From Cephalopachus bancanus (lineage: Eukaryota; Chordata; Mammalia; Primates; Tarsiidae): DNA of 64,000 bases. A program made the position numbers and the translations under genes. The stretch is from positions 1,984,001-2,048,000 of the forward strand of contig JAPVLO010000007.1 of the NCBI GenBank assembly GCA_027257055.1. The letters are read 5' to 3'. The notes below the pieces were generated by a model. It did not search any database. It worked only from the letters and a program-made list of their open reading frames with translations, and was not told the origin of the DNA. This document shows, piece after piece, positions 46,740 to 57,173 of the stretch. Each line of letters begins with the position of its first letter. Within the stretch, counting starts at the first letter, position 1.

Positions 46740-48030
46740 CCACTCATTCAACCAGGAATATGAATGAATTTTCAACTAACAATGACTTGATGATTTCCTC
46801 CCAATCCTATGAAATGACAGCTTGAGTCAATGACACTTTTCCCCCAAGTCGTGATTATTGACTTTGTCTATTTAAGTCAAATTTAATATTGTCCAGGCAA
46901 CTTGGAGCCCTCTGGGTATTTTTTTCCAACTCACAAAGGAAGCCAAATGCTTGATATTGATTTCTTCATCAGAATCAATTAAACGTCCCTCCATTACATA
47001 CAAAACCAGGACCAAAAGACAGAAGTAGGAGGATAGACTCTGTTGAGGCAATTATCCTGGGGTCTTTGATCCTGCTCCACTCCCCTCTCCCAATCCCTGC
47101 TACCCCCTTTCTAAGGAGACAGTGACTGTTTCAATGCCTGTTCCGTCTTGGACCAAGTGCAACGTTTTAATTGTCCTTCTGTGGCCAGAGCAACCAGCAT
47201 CTTTTGTTTGGGGTTGCAATGGACACGGAATTCTTTCCTGTACTGAACTGCTTTTGACTGCCAGGTAAAGACGTAGGGATGGAGGTCTCTGAGTAAGGGA
47301 GTCTCATCTCCCATCCCAAACTTTACCCTCTCTGTAGGTTCTCATCTTCCCTAAAAGAGTGAAAAGAATGCAAAGATTTAGAGACATGACAAGAGTGGGG
47401 GTATCTGGAGGGCAGGGCTAAGTTCAGGTCCTAGGTGGCCTGTAGACAAGAAAGTGTTCTTGTGCCCAGCTGTCAGAGACTGCTAATGAACATTGCTTTC
47501 CCTTCCCAGGGACCTCACAGAGTCTGCCTATTCTCAGGAGGTTGGGAACCAAAGTGGATGTAGGACCAAGTAGTAGTGACCTTGTTGCCAGCCAAGAATT
47601 GAGTGAAAGCTTGAGTTCACAGGCTGGGTTTTGTGAAATTAGAAACAAAAGGAAGAAGGAGGAACAGGAGGAGGAGGAGAAGAAAGAAAGAAAGAAAGAG
47701 AAAAAGGAGCCATAGCCATAATCCTAATAGTCATCAAGAAAGAAAACTACTAACAGGATCTCAAGAAATATATCTTTCCCATTTAGATAAACTCTGATGC
47801 AGGCTCAACTACTGACCCCCTGTACATCCTACTTCCCTGTGACCCCCTCCTTTTTTTCCGCTGCAGTGACCAGGGAACAACCAGTTTTGCCTATAGGCCA
47901 ACAGATTCCGGGCTTGCAATGAGAAGGAACTCCCAGTGATCTGGCTCTTGGCAACACATTGTTCATGCCCAAATGTGTGTTTGGGCCCTAACTCAAAAGC
48001 ACAAGGCACTAGACTGAGAACCCTGGGATT
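46740..48030. other. Copy-A-specific stretch without recognised content
   Basis: There is a GA-rich simple patch at 47649-47710 with (GAAA)n. No repeat family or domain-bearing frame was recognised. Confidence 0.4.
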
Positions 48031-48707
48031 TCTACTGCCACTATTCATGAGCCAGTACAACCTCAAATGTATGCAGTCTACTAGTATCTGTGCCTCAGGG
48101 CCCAAAGCTGAAGGTCAACATTTCTGCCCAAATCTGTCTATTTATTTATAGTGTGCTAAGAGAAGTCATTTTCTTTGTTTTTATTTTTCTTTCTTTGCTG
48201 GGTTAAGGGCATTATGACAAGTTTCTTTGTGCCTTGGTGTAACCCTCTCATTTTCTTTATGACTTTGACAGTGTGGTTGGCCCTATATTTTTGTTTTCCA
48301 GTGACTTCTAATTTACTTGCATGACATAGATCCACTGTCCAATGGTGAGGGCCATGTCTCTGTTGTCTCCCACACCTTTGATTTTTTGTTCCTCAGCAGG
48401 CTGAGTATATCATCCCCCTCACCACACTTACCTAACTTGGAGTGTTTCTGCTGAGATGCCTCCTAGGAGGCTTGTTGCACTTCCCTCATGTGTTATTTGC
48501 TGCTTTTCTCTTGTTACTTTCAGGAGCCTTTCTTTTTCTTTGAACTTGGAGTATTTGATTGTAACATGTCTTGTGGTGGTCTTATTTAGGTAGAAACTTA
48601 CAGATGACCTTTTAGCTCCCTGTACCTGAATATTTGTACCTTTCTCCGGGTTTCGTAAGTTTTCTGTCTCTAGTTAAGCTTGCTAATTCAATTTCTATTC
48701 TCTAGTC

Positions 48708-49325
48708 CAGGGGTCCTCAAACTATGGCCCATGGGCAACATGCGGCCCACTGAGGACATTTATCCATCCCACCGGGTGTTTTTGCCGTTGCTGCCTGTCC
48801 TGCCTAGCAGCAGACTTGTCTGGGCCCGCAGTGCGCATATGTGGAATGTGCATCGCACTCTCCGACTCCCCTCCTTCTCTCTGTTTCTTGACTCCTCCTC
48901 TCAGTAATCTCAGGAACCATGGACTCAAAATGGCAACCATCTTTGGCAGCACTTATGTCTGTGAACAGACTTTTTCCAGAGTGAAACATCTGAAATCTCC
49001 AACCAGATCTAGACTAACTGATGCACACTTGCATCACTTGTTAGGACTAGCAGTGACAAATATGGAACCGGAAATTGACCATATCATTAGCCAAAAGCAG
49101 GCCCATAGTTCCCATTGAAATACTGGTAAGTTTGTTGATTTAACTTTACTTGTTCCTCATTTTAAATATTGTATTTGTTCCTGTTTTGTTTTTTCACTTC
49201 AAAATAAGATATGTGAGTGCGCATAGGAATTTGTTCATAGTTTTTTTTTTAAACTATAGTCCACCCCTCCAATGGTCTGAGGGACAGTGAACTGGCCCCC
49301 TGTTTTAAAAGTTTGAGGACCCCTG
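48708..49325 (+). mobile_element. hAT (Charlie-group) non-autonomous DNA transposon, 618 bp
   Basis: It has perfect 16-bp terminal inverted repeats CAGGGGTCCTCAAACT at both ends and perfect 8-bp target duplications ctctagtc at 48700-48707 and 49326-49333. Subterminal parts are GC-rich (ggcccatgggcaacatgcgg). Inside lies the 3' end of a transposase frame. The eight-base duplication and the CAGGG-type ends are diagnostic of hAT elements. Intact ends and flanks imply a fairly recent insertion compared with the MER1 copy at 5755. It is an internally deleted derivative of an autonomous element. Confidence 0.93.
48927..49118 (+). pseudogene. hAT transposase C-terminal dimerisation domain remnant
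   Basis: The plus-strand frame ending at the stop at 49116-49118 encodes KMATIFGSTYVCEQTFSRVK, then a KSPTRSRLTDAHLHHLL stretch, typical of the C-terminal dimerisation region of Charlie-type transposases. The catalytic core and BED zinc finger are absent; the element jumps from its 5' end into this region. It cannot encode an active transposase. The upstream part of the open frame (48816 to about 48926) is not recognisable protein sequence. Confidence 0.85.
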
Positions 49326-49734
49326 CTCTAGTCCTTTGTGGATTCCAGAAATACAAAGTAGTGGTCTCTTAATAGTGCCCCCTAGAACCCTTAAGTTTTC
49401 TTTATTTTTCCTTGTGCTTTTTTTCCTGCTCACCTGTTTATTTTCGGATAATCTTTTTTCAACTCACTGTTTTTTCTTTTCTTTTTTTTTTTTTTTGTTG
49501 AAGAGTTGAGCTACTGATACCCTCTTGCATTTTTATTTTGTTTTATTATAGAGAAGTGGAGTACAAGTCACAGTAAGTTACACAAGTAGGTTTTGTGCAG
49601 GTAAAGTTTGGGCCTCCTACTGGTCCTCATTTTCCCTGGTTTGGGGCCAGGTACCCTTCGTGTTGCTGCATGTCTCTCCTCACTTCCTCCACTGGCAGTA
49701 TCGAGGGACTGCCAATCCCTCCCTTTTGGTAGTG

Positions 49735-51786
49735 TGACTAAAGTTCTGGTCCCACATATGAGTATGAACATGTGGCATTCGGTTCTTTGTTTCTGTGATA
49801 GATCACTAAGTATGATGGTCTCTAACCCCATCCAATTTGCTGTGAAGTCCATGACTTTGTTCTTCTTTATGGCTGTGCAATACTCCATCGTGTGTACATA
49901 TCACATTTTCCTTTTTCAGTTCACTTTTGATGGGTAGTAGGGTTGGTTTCATGTTTTTGCTATTGTTATTGAATAATATAGCTATAAGCATGTTTGTGAA
50001 GGATTTATGTTCCTCTGGGTATATTCCCAAAAGTGGGATTGCTGGATCGTATGGAAGGTCAATTTTTAGTTCTTTTATGAATTGCCACACTGCTTTCCCT
50101 AGAGGTGGAACTAGCTTGAACTCCCGCCAACAGTGTAGCAGCGTTCCCTTTTCTCTTCACCCACACCAGCATCTGTTTTTTTAAAATTATTATTTATTAA
50201 TGATGGCATCCTTACTGGAGTTAGGTGGTATCTCATTGTGACTTTAATTTACATTTCTCTGATTAGTGAGGCCGAGTAGTTTTTCAATATATCTGTTGAG
50301 TACTTGTATATCTTCTTTAGAAAAGTGTCTATTCATGTCCTTTGCCCACTTTTTAGTAGCGTTACTTGTATTTTTTCCTATCAGCTCATTTGAGTTCCTT
50401 GTAGATCCTGGATGTTAAGCCTTTGTCAGACACAGTCAGCAAAAAATTTTTTCCCTTTTCTGTGGGTTGTCTCCTCATTCTCTTTTTTCCCCTTCAAATC
50501 AGTTGAAATTTATTTTAATTAAAAAACCCAGGGACAAGAAGTTCCTTTGTTACAGTACATTACATATGGCTCTTATATAGAGTAAAACAGACATCAGAGT
50601 CAAATGTTTATACCAGAACCAAACTGCTCTTTGTGGGAGGGATCCTCACTCTCTTGGTGGTTTCTTTTGTTGTGCAAAATCTTTTCAGTATGATGAAGTC
50701 CCACTTATCTATCTTAGCTTTTATAGCATTCACCTTTGGGGATTTGGTCAAGAATTGTTTGCCTACTCAACGTGCATAAGCATGTTTCCTACATTTTTTT
50801 CCTAGGATTCTTATAGTTTGAGGTTTTACCTTTAGGTCTTTGATCCATTTAGAGTTGATTTTTTAAAAATATGGTGATAGGTAGGGGCCCTGTTTAATTC
50901 TTCTGCATGTGGTCAGACAATTTTCCCAGCATCATTTGCTAAATAGGGTCTCCTTTCCTCAGTGATTGTTATTGGTGGCATTGTTGAAGATGAGTTCTTT
51001 GAGAGACTGTTTGCTTCCAGAATTTCTGTCCTGTTCCATTGATCTGTATGCCTATTCCTGTACATGTACCAGCCTGTTTTGGTTACTATAGCCTTGTAGT
51101 AAAGTTTAAAATCTGGAAGTGTGATACCTCCCACTTTGTTCCTTTTGCTGAGGATTGTTTTGACTATTTGTGCTCTTTTTTGTTTCCACATGGATTTCTG
51201 TATTGTTGTTTCCACATCTGAGAAAAATAATGCTGGTAATTTGATGGATATTACATTGAATCTGTAGATTACCTTGGGTAGGATGGACATCTTGACAATA
51301 TTGATTCTTCTACTCCATTAGCATGGAATGCTTTTCCATTTGTTTGTGTCATCCTTGATTTATTTGAGCAGCGTTTTGTAGTTCTCACTGTAAAGGTCTT
51401 TCACTCCTCTGGCTAGGTGGATGCCAAGATACATCATTTTGGTGTGTGGCTATTTTGGATGGAATTGTGCTTTTTATTTGTCTGCTTGTTGCTGGTGTAT
51501 AGAAATACAACTGTCTTTTGCACATTGGTTTTTTATCCCAAGGCTTTACCAAAATCAATTATCAATGTGAGGAAGTTTTTGACAAACTCCCTAGGGTTTT
51601 TATGGTATAGAATAACATCATCCACAAAGAGGGATAGCTTGACTTCCTCTTTTCCTATTTGGATAACCCTGATTTTATTCTCTTGCCTGATTGCTCTGGC
51701 TAGGACTTTCAACACTATGTTGAACAGGAGGGTAAGAGTGGGTATCTAGTTCCTGTTCTCAGGGGGAATGCTTCCAATTTCTGCCC
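49735..51786 (-). pseudogene. L1 ORF2 C-terminal part (decayed)
   Basis: Frames read in L1 order: RT motif FVDD (F codon at 51626-51628), [18 protein letters not shown] (near 51287), [14 protein letters not shown] (near 51130), KIDLPYDPAIPLLGIYPEE (near 50060), and MEYCTAIKKNKVM (49888) near the end. Several stops and shifts break it. From FVDD to the end, after subtracting the 160-bp insert, it is about 570 codons, as expected for L1. Confidence 0.82.
50483..50642 (-). mobile_element. Retrocopied mRNA 3' end inside L1
   Basis: A 160-bp non-L1 block interrupts ORF2. It is flanked by target duplications tcctcattctc (50472-50482) and tcctcactctc (50643-50653), one mismatch. The plus strand begins with six T; the minus strand therefore ends in A6, preceded by AATAAA about 20 bases upstream (minus-strand aattaaaataaatttcaact). 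This is the layout of a 5'-truncated processed transcript inserted by L1 machinery. The source gene is not recognised. Confidence 0.75.
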
Positions 51787-51788
51787 AG

Positions 51789-54144
51789 TGTTTTGTAGTT
51801 TTCGTTGTAAAGGTCTTTGACTTCTCTGGTTAGGAAGATGCCAAGGTATTTCATATTTTTTGTGGCTATTGTGAGTATTATTGCGCTTTTTATTTGGGTT
51901 TCTGTTTGTTTATTGTTGGTGTATAGAAATGTGACTGTCTTTTGCATATTTATTTTTTACCCTGGTATTTTGCCAAAGTTCTTTATCAGTGCAAGGAGGG
52001 TTTTGACAGATTCTCTTGGGTTTTTGAGGTATAGAGCCATGTCATCTGCAAAGAGGGATAACTTAACTTCCTCTTATCCTATTTGGATACCTCTGATTTC
52101 CTTCTCTTGTCTGATTACTGTAGCTAGGACTTCTAAAACAATGTTGAACTGGAGGAGTGAGAGTGAACATCCTTGTCTTGTTCCAGTTTTCAGGGGGAAA
52201 TGGTTCCAATTTTTGTCTGCTTAGTAGTATGTTGGCTGTGAATTTCTCATAGATGGCTCTTACTATTTTGAGTTATGTTCCATCTCTACCTAGATGTTCG
52301 GGGGTTTTTTATCAATAAGGGCTGCTGATTTTATTAAAAGCTTTTTCTGCATCTAATGATATAATTATATGGTTTTTGTCTTTACATCTATTGATATATT
52401 TAATTACGCTTATGGTCTTGTGGATGTTGAACCAGCCCTGCATACCAGGGATGATGCCTACTTGGTCATGGTGGATGATTTTTGAGATGTGTTATTGGAT
52501 CTGGATTGTTAGAATCTTTTTGGGAATTTTAGCATCTATGTTCATCAAGAATATTGGCCTATAGTCCTATAGTTCTCTTTATTTGTTGGCTCTTTACTTA
52601 GTTTGGGTATCAATGTGATGTTAGCTTCAGAAAATGATTTAGGGAGAATTCAATTTTTCTCAATTGTCTGGAAAGTTTCAATGGGACTAATATCAGCCCT
52701 TCCTTGTATGTTTTGTAGAATTCTGCTGAAAAGCCATCTGGTCCAGTGCTTTTTTTTTTCTTGTAGGTAGTTTTCTTATGACATAGTTGATTTCCTGGGT
52801 TATTAGTCATCTATTTAGGGTATCAGTTTTTTCTTGTTTCAACCTGGGGAGGTTGTGGGATGTAAAAAACATACTCCATTTCATTTAGATTTTAGATTTT
52901 GTTTCCATACAGGTGTACATGGTAATCACTGATAATATTTTGTATTTCTTCTGGGTCAGTTGTGACTTGATCTTTTGCATTTCTGATTGCGTTTATTTGG
53001 GGTTTTTTTCTCTCTTTTTCTTGGTGAGCTTAGCTAGGGGGTCCATCAATCTTGTTTATCCTTTCAAAAAACCAGTTTTTTATTTCATTGATTTTTTTTG
53101 TATTATATTTTTGTCTTCTATGTCCCAAATTTGGGCTTTTATTTTGATGATCTGGATCCTTCTGCTGAAATTAGGGTTTTGGTGGTCTTACTTTTTCAGC
53201 TTCCTTAGGTGAGTTGTTAACTTGTGATCTTTCCATTTTCTTCATGTGTGTTCATAGTGATGTGAATTCCCCTCTTAGGACTGTCTTCATGGCATGCTAG
53301 AGATTTTGGTAAGATGTTTCTTTGTTTTCATTCTTTTCCAGTTATCTTTTAGTCTCTGTTTTGATTTCTATGTTGACCCAGGAGTTGTTAACACCATGCT
53401 ATTTAGTCCATGTCATTGTGGGAACTTTGTTGGTATTGCTATTTATTTTTATTCCACTGTAGTCTGAGAAGATGCATGGTAGAATTTCAGTCTTATGGAA
53501 TTTTTTATGCTTGATTTATGACTGAGGATGTGGTAATCTTAGAGTATGTTCCATGTGGTGATGAGTAGAATGTATATTCTATGGTTGTTGGGTGGAGTGC
53601 TGTAGGTATCAATTAAGTTCATTTGGTCAAGTGTCATGTTGAGATTCCAGATCTCCTTGTTGATTTTTGTCTTGTTGACCTGTCTAAGATTGTGAGTGGG
53701 GTATTTACGTCCCCACCTATGATAGTGTTAGAGTCAATATCTTTTTTTAAGTTTACTTAGAAGCTGCTTTATGAAAGTTGGTGCTCCTGTATTGGGTGCA
53801 TATATGTTTAGGATGGATATTTCTTGTTGATGGATAGAACCTTTTATCATTATGTAGTAAGCTTTCTTATCTTTTTAAATTTTTGATAGCTTAAAGGGTA
53901 TTTTGTCTAATATTAAGATTGCAACCACTGCTGTCTTTTGTGTTTCATTTGCCTGAAATTTTGTTTTCCATCCTCTTACTTTGAGTCTGTGAGCATCCAG
54001 TCTGGTGAGATGAGTCTCTTGGAGACAATATATTGTAGCCTCATGATGTTTTATCCAATTTGCCATTCTATGTATTTTCAGTGGTACATTTAGTCCATTC
54101 ACATTCAGGCTAATTATTGAAATGGGAGAGTTTATTCCTGTCAT
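51789..54144 (-). pseudogene. L1 ORF2 N-terminal part: endonuclease and reverse transcriptase (decayed)
   Basis: It starts at the ORF2 ATG (54144). The endonuclease begins MTGINSPISIISLNVNGLNV with CLQETHLTRLDAHRLKVRGW. The RT domain has STGPDGFSAEFYKT (near 52740) and an FADD-coding site with its F codon at 52051-52053, about residue 698, where L1 ORF2 carries this motif. FLYTNN and [11 protein letters not shown] follow at 51759-51947. Many stops and frame breaks are present. Confidence 0.85.
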
Positions 54145-54284
54145 GAGGTTCTTATAGAGTTTGTTGTTTTTGCTGCTGCTTGTTTATTTGTTTGTTGTCT
54201 TTCTTTTGATTTTTGGGTTGAGTTTTGTGTATTTTTAATCTTTTTCCTGTATTCTCGTAAAGGGCATTGTCATTATTTTTTCCC

Positions 54285-55300
54285 CTTCTTTTGTGTTTAA
54301 TACTTTCTTAAGTTTTTCTTATAGAGGTGGTCTGGAGGCACCACTTCTGGAGGCAGTGTAAATTCTTAGGAACTGAATGTCTGGGATGGATTTTAATTCT
54401 CCATCACTGATGAAACCTAGCTTAGCTGGGTAGGTAATTATTGATTGAAATTGTTTATCTTTGAGAACTTTGAAGATTGAATTCCAAACTCTCCTAGTCT
54501 GAAGTGTTTCTATAGATAAATCTGCTGCTATTCTAATTGGTCTTCCCTGGTAGGTAGCCTGACCTCTCTTTATTGCTGCCTTTAGGGTTTTTTTATACCT
54601 ACTTTGTGTAGGTGAATTGTTATGTGTCTTAGAGTTGGTCTTCTCATTTGTTGTTTTGCAGGAGTTCTCTGAATCTCTTGTCTTTGAATGGTCATGTCAT
54701 GAATGAGATGAGTGCAGTTTTCTTAGATAATTCCATGGAATGTTTGTTCCAGGGTGATCTCTGTCTCTGTATCTGCCTCAGGGATCCCAATTAATCTTAG
54801 GTTAGGCCTCTTGAAATAATCGCTCATCTCTTGGAGGTTTTGTTTTGTCTTTTGAAGCTTCATTTCTGTTTTTAACAGTTTGGGTTAGGTCCATATTTTG
54901 GTCCTCAAGCTGAGATTCTTTCTTCTGCTTGGTTAATTCTGCTTTCCATGCTAATCAGTTTGCTATTTATTTTATTCACTGTATTCTTTGTTGCTGTTAT
55001 CTCAGTTATCAACTGCTTCATTCTTTCCTCTTATCTCTCCTCATTTGTATTTCTTCTCTCTGTTAATATCTTGGATATCTGGGTTTGTGGTTTGAGACCA
55101 GTCATTCTGGAGGCTCTTCATTTTTTTGAGTTCTGAAGTCTGTATTCTCAAAGGCTGACCTCCCAGGAGTCTATGTAAGACTTACAGTCTTCCTTTGGTT
55201 TTTGCATTTGTGTAAGTTTTCCTCCCCAACCCCCTTTTTACCTCTTCTTTATTTCTGTTGTTCAGTGATGGGGGCAATAACTCAATCTCCTATTCTTCTA
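54285..55300 (-). pseudogene. L1 ORF1 (decayed)
   Basis: The C-terminal domain is visible on the minus strand near 54410-54470 as a TYPAKLGFISDGELKS-like stretch, followed by an in-frame stop and then EKLKKVLNT, matching the L1 ORF1p C-terminus. The N-terminal part (coiled coil) is poorly preserved; the start is approximate. The ORF1-ORF2 spacing of about 140 bp is normal for L1. Confidence 0.65.
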
Positions 55301-57173
55301 TAAGTAGTTCTCTGGTTTTATTCAGTTCTGAAGTTTGACTGGGGGTGGGGTTCTATGCTTTTTCAGTTTTGAGATTGAATTAATGGGGTAATTGTGATTC
55401 AGAAGCTATCTGCAGATCCTAGTAGCAGTTGACAGATATGTGAACCCCCTGGGACTCACTTCCCACTGCCTTACAATCTGTCCATGCAGTGGGGGTGTCT
55501 GTTTGCCACTGAAAGCAAAATGAGATAAGAAAAGGGAAAAGAATGGAAAAAAGGTAAGAGGAAAACAAAAAGGAGATGGGGAGAAAGATGAAGAAGAGGG
55601 CAAACAAACTGGCATACCAACTAACAAATAAACAGAGAGACAAAGACAGAAAAAATAAAAAACACAAAAACATACAGACTATCATACAAACAAAATCCCC
55701 CCAGTTTTGAGGGAGAGGTGTACTCTTCCTCAAAAATACCCATACATAAACAAAAAAGTCTAAAAAAAATTTAAAATAACAGAAACAAAGCAAGCACAAA
55801 AGATAAACAAATATAGAGAGAAAGCGAGGGAAAAAAGCTAAAACTAAAACAAAAAAGAAGAAAAAAACTCTCTTTGTGGCCATTTCTGTAACTCCAGGTT
55901 CCTTTCAGACCTCTGCCTTAGGGAGCATCTTTGGTCTCCAGTCCCTCCCTTCCTCTCTCAGTGCAGGCTGATAGGGTTGCTCTCAGCATGGGTCAAATGC
56001 CCCACAGGCTACTGTGGGAGAAAGATGGATCAGATCTGGACTCACCCTACTCACTGCTGCTGCTGTCAAGTCTCCCACTCAGATCTTATGTGTCTGTGCC
56101 TGCTCCAGCATTGGGAAGCGGCATCTGTCTCTTGAATCTGAGGAGAAGATAGCCTCTGGGTCCCAAGATGGAGGCTGGATGGAGCTGGGTGGGGCAGTGC
56201 AGGTCTTTGCTCAGTCTGGGACTAGGAAGATGGTGCCCATTGGCATCTCGTCACCAGTGTTGGAGCTTTATTTCAGATTTCCACGATCTGCCTTCTGCCA
56301 CAGTTCCTCTTGCTTTTGCCCGGTCTACTGCTGCAGGTGATGGTGTGGGCTGGATGCCAGGTGGTGAGGGCTGGCTGTTCTCTGCAGCCTCCTCTCAAGA
56401 GAGGCCCAAGATCGACAGATGATCCAGTGTGCCTGGGTCTCCAATCTCAGGATGGTGGTGGGTTGCAGTGGCCTCCAGAGGAGAACCCCGAGTACATGAT
56501 ATTGAGTCTTCCCTCAGAGGAGCTTTCACTCACCTACCGGTACACTCTCACTTTTGCAAAGACTCTTACAGTCAGACCTGTTCCAGAAAAAAAACAAAAA
56601 AACCCCCCAAAACCCCTCAACTTCTATGTGTGTAGCTTGCAGAGGGGAATGGGGCACCCAGATTCCATGGGTGCAGGGAGTTTTACCCCTCCATACGTGT
56701 TCAGGGTGCCACCTATGATTGGGGGCTGGGTCCCCACTCTTTACCCTGCCCTGTAAGAAAAGCACAGGTCTGCTGCTCCACCAAGTGCCTGTTCCTCCTG
56801 AGCTCTGGCACCCACCACTGCTTTCCCATTGGGTTTCCTCTCACATGAAACTGACATTTGGTGCACTGTTGGGAGGGGGGTGACCAATCAGCACTCACTC
56901 CTCTCTTTCCTCAAACAAGATTTTCCTCTTCTGTGTGGTGCCTGTTGCCAGGCTGCTGGTGCAGGGCAGGGGATGAGGTGCCTGGAATTCTGTGCCTGTC
57001 GTGTCTTTCCAGAGCCTGTGTACTCAGAGAGACCTTCACTGGGTTCGTGATGATCAACCGATTTAAAAGTGCTCTGAATAACTCCATCTAAGCAAAGTGG
57101 AATCACGAGCCTCTGTCTTGCTAAGTGAGAACAGTGCAGATCTGCTGCTCCACAGTGGCCATATTGGCTACTA
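55301..57173 (-). other. L1 5' UTR with pyrimidine-rich proximal part
   Basis: It is about 1.87 kb, longer than the roughly 0.9 kb of human L1. The distal half (55930-57173) is GC-richer. The part next to ORF1 (55495-55870) is A/G-rich on the plus strand, so pyrimidine-rich on the L1 sense strand, and opens a 154-codon Phe/Leu-rich sense frame at 55419-55883. An antisense frame of 148 codons lies at 56310-56756 (plus). Confidence 0.6.

Larger units (their letters stand above)
45055..48372 (+). repeat. Diverged direct repeat, copy A
   Basis: It is colinear with 58050-62086. Paired anchors include tccagctcactttgt (45055/58050), gtagtgtaatgactagcag (45112/58108), gaaacactttgggata (45721/59538), cccatgcatggtcagcaaat (46002/59820), aagataatttggctgtc (46147/59969), aggatctccataaaca (46252/60064) and caatctcaaatgt-like sequence (48060/61730), ending at ttgtctcc (48361/62073). 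Divergence looks high. Copy A lacks the young Alus and L1 pieces present in copy B, and carries its own stretch at about 46740-48030 without a clear partner. The underlying family, if any, is not recognised. Confidence 0.75.
49475..51788 (-). mobile_element. L1: L1 segment a: 3' UTR and C-terminal part of ORF2
   Basis: It starts with a T-rich tract at 49475-49497 (antisense poly(A)). The 3' UTR is followed by the ORF2 C-terminus up to just beyond the reverse-transcriptase FADD-equivalent motif. The edge at 51786/51789 joins abruptly to a second L1 segment that repeats about 415-430 bp of the same region. A 160-bp foreign insertion lies at 50483-50642. Confidence 0.85.
51789..57173 (-). mobile_element. 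L1: L1 segment b: 5' UTR, ORF1 and N-terminal part of ORF2
   Basis: It runs from an apparent complete 5' end (minus-strand ggtagtagccaatatggcca at 57173) through a long 5' UTR, ORF1 and ORF2 to just past the RT active site, where it meets segment a. It has no 3' UTR or poly(A) of its own. I could not find a target duplication spanning the composite. Confidence 0.85.

Noticed and set aside
55419..55883. 154-codon hydrophobic frame as a membrane protein gene
   Set aside because: It lies on the sense strand of an L1 5' UTR in a pyrimidine-rich block; Phe/Leu content follows from composition.
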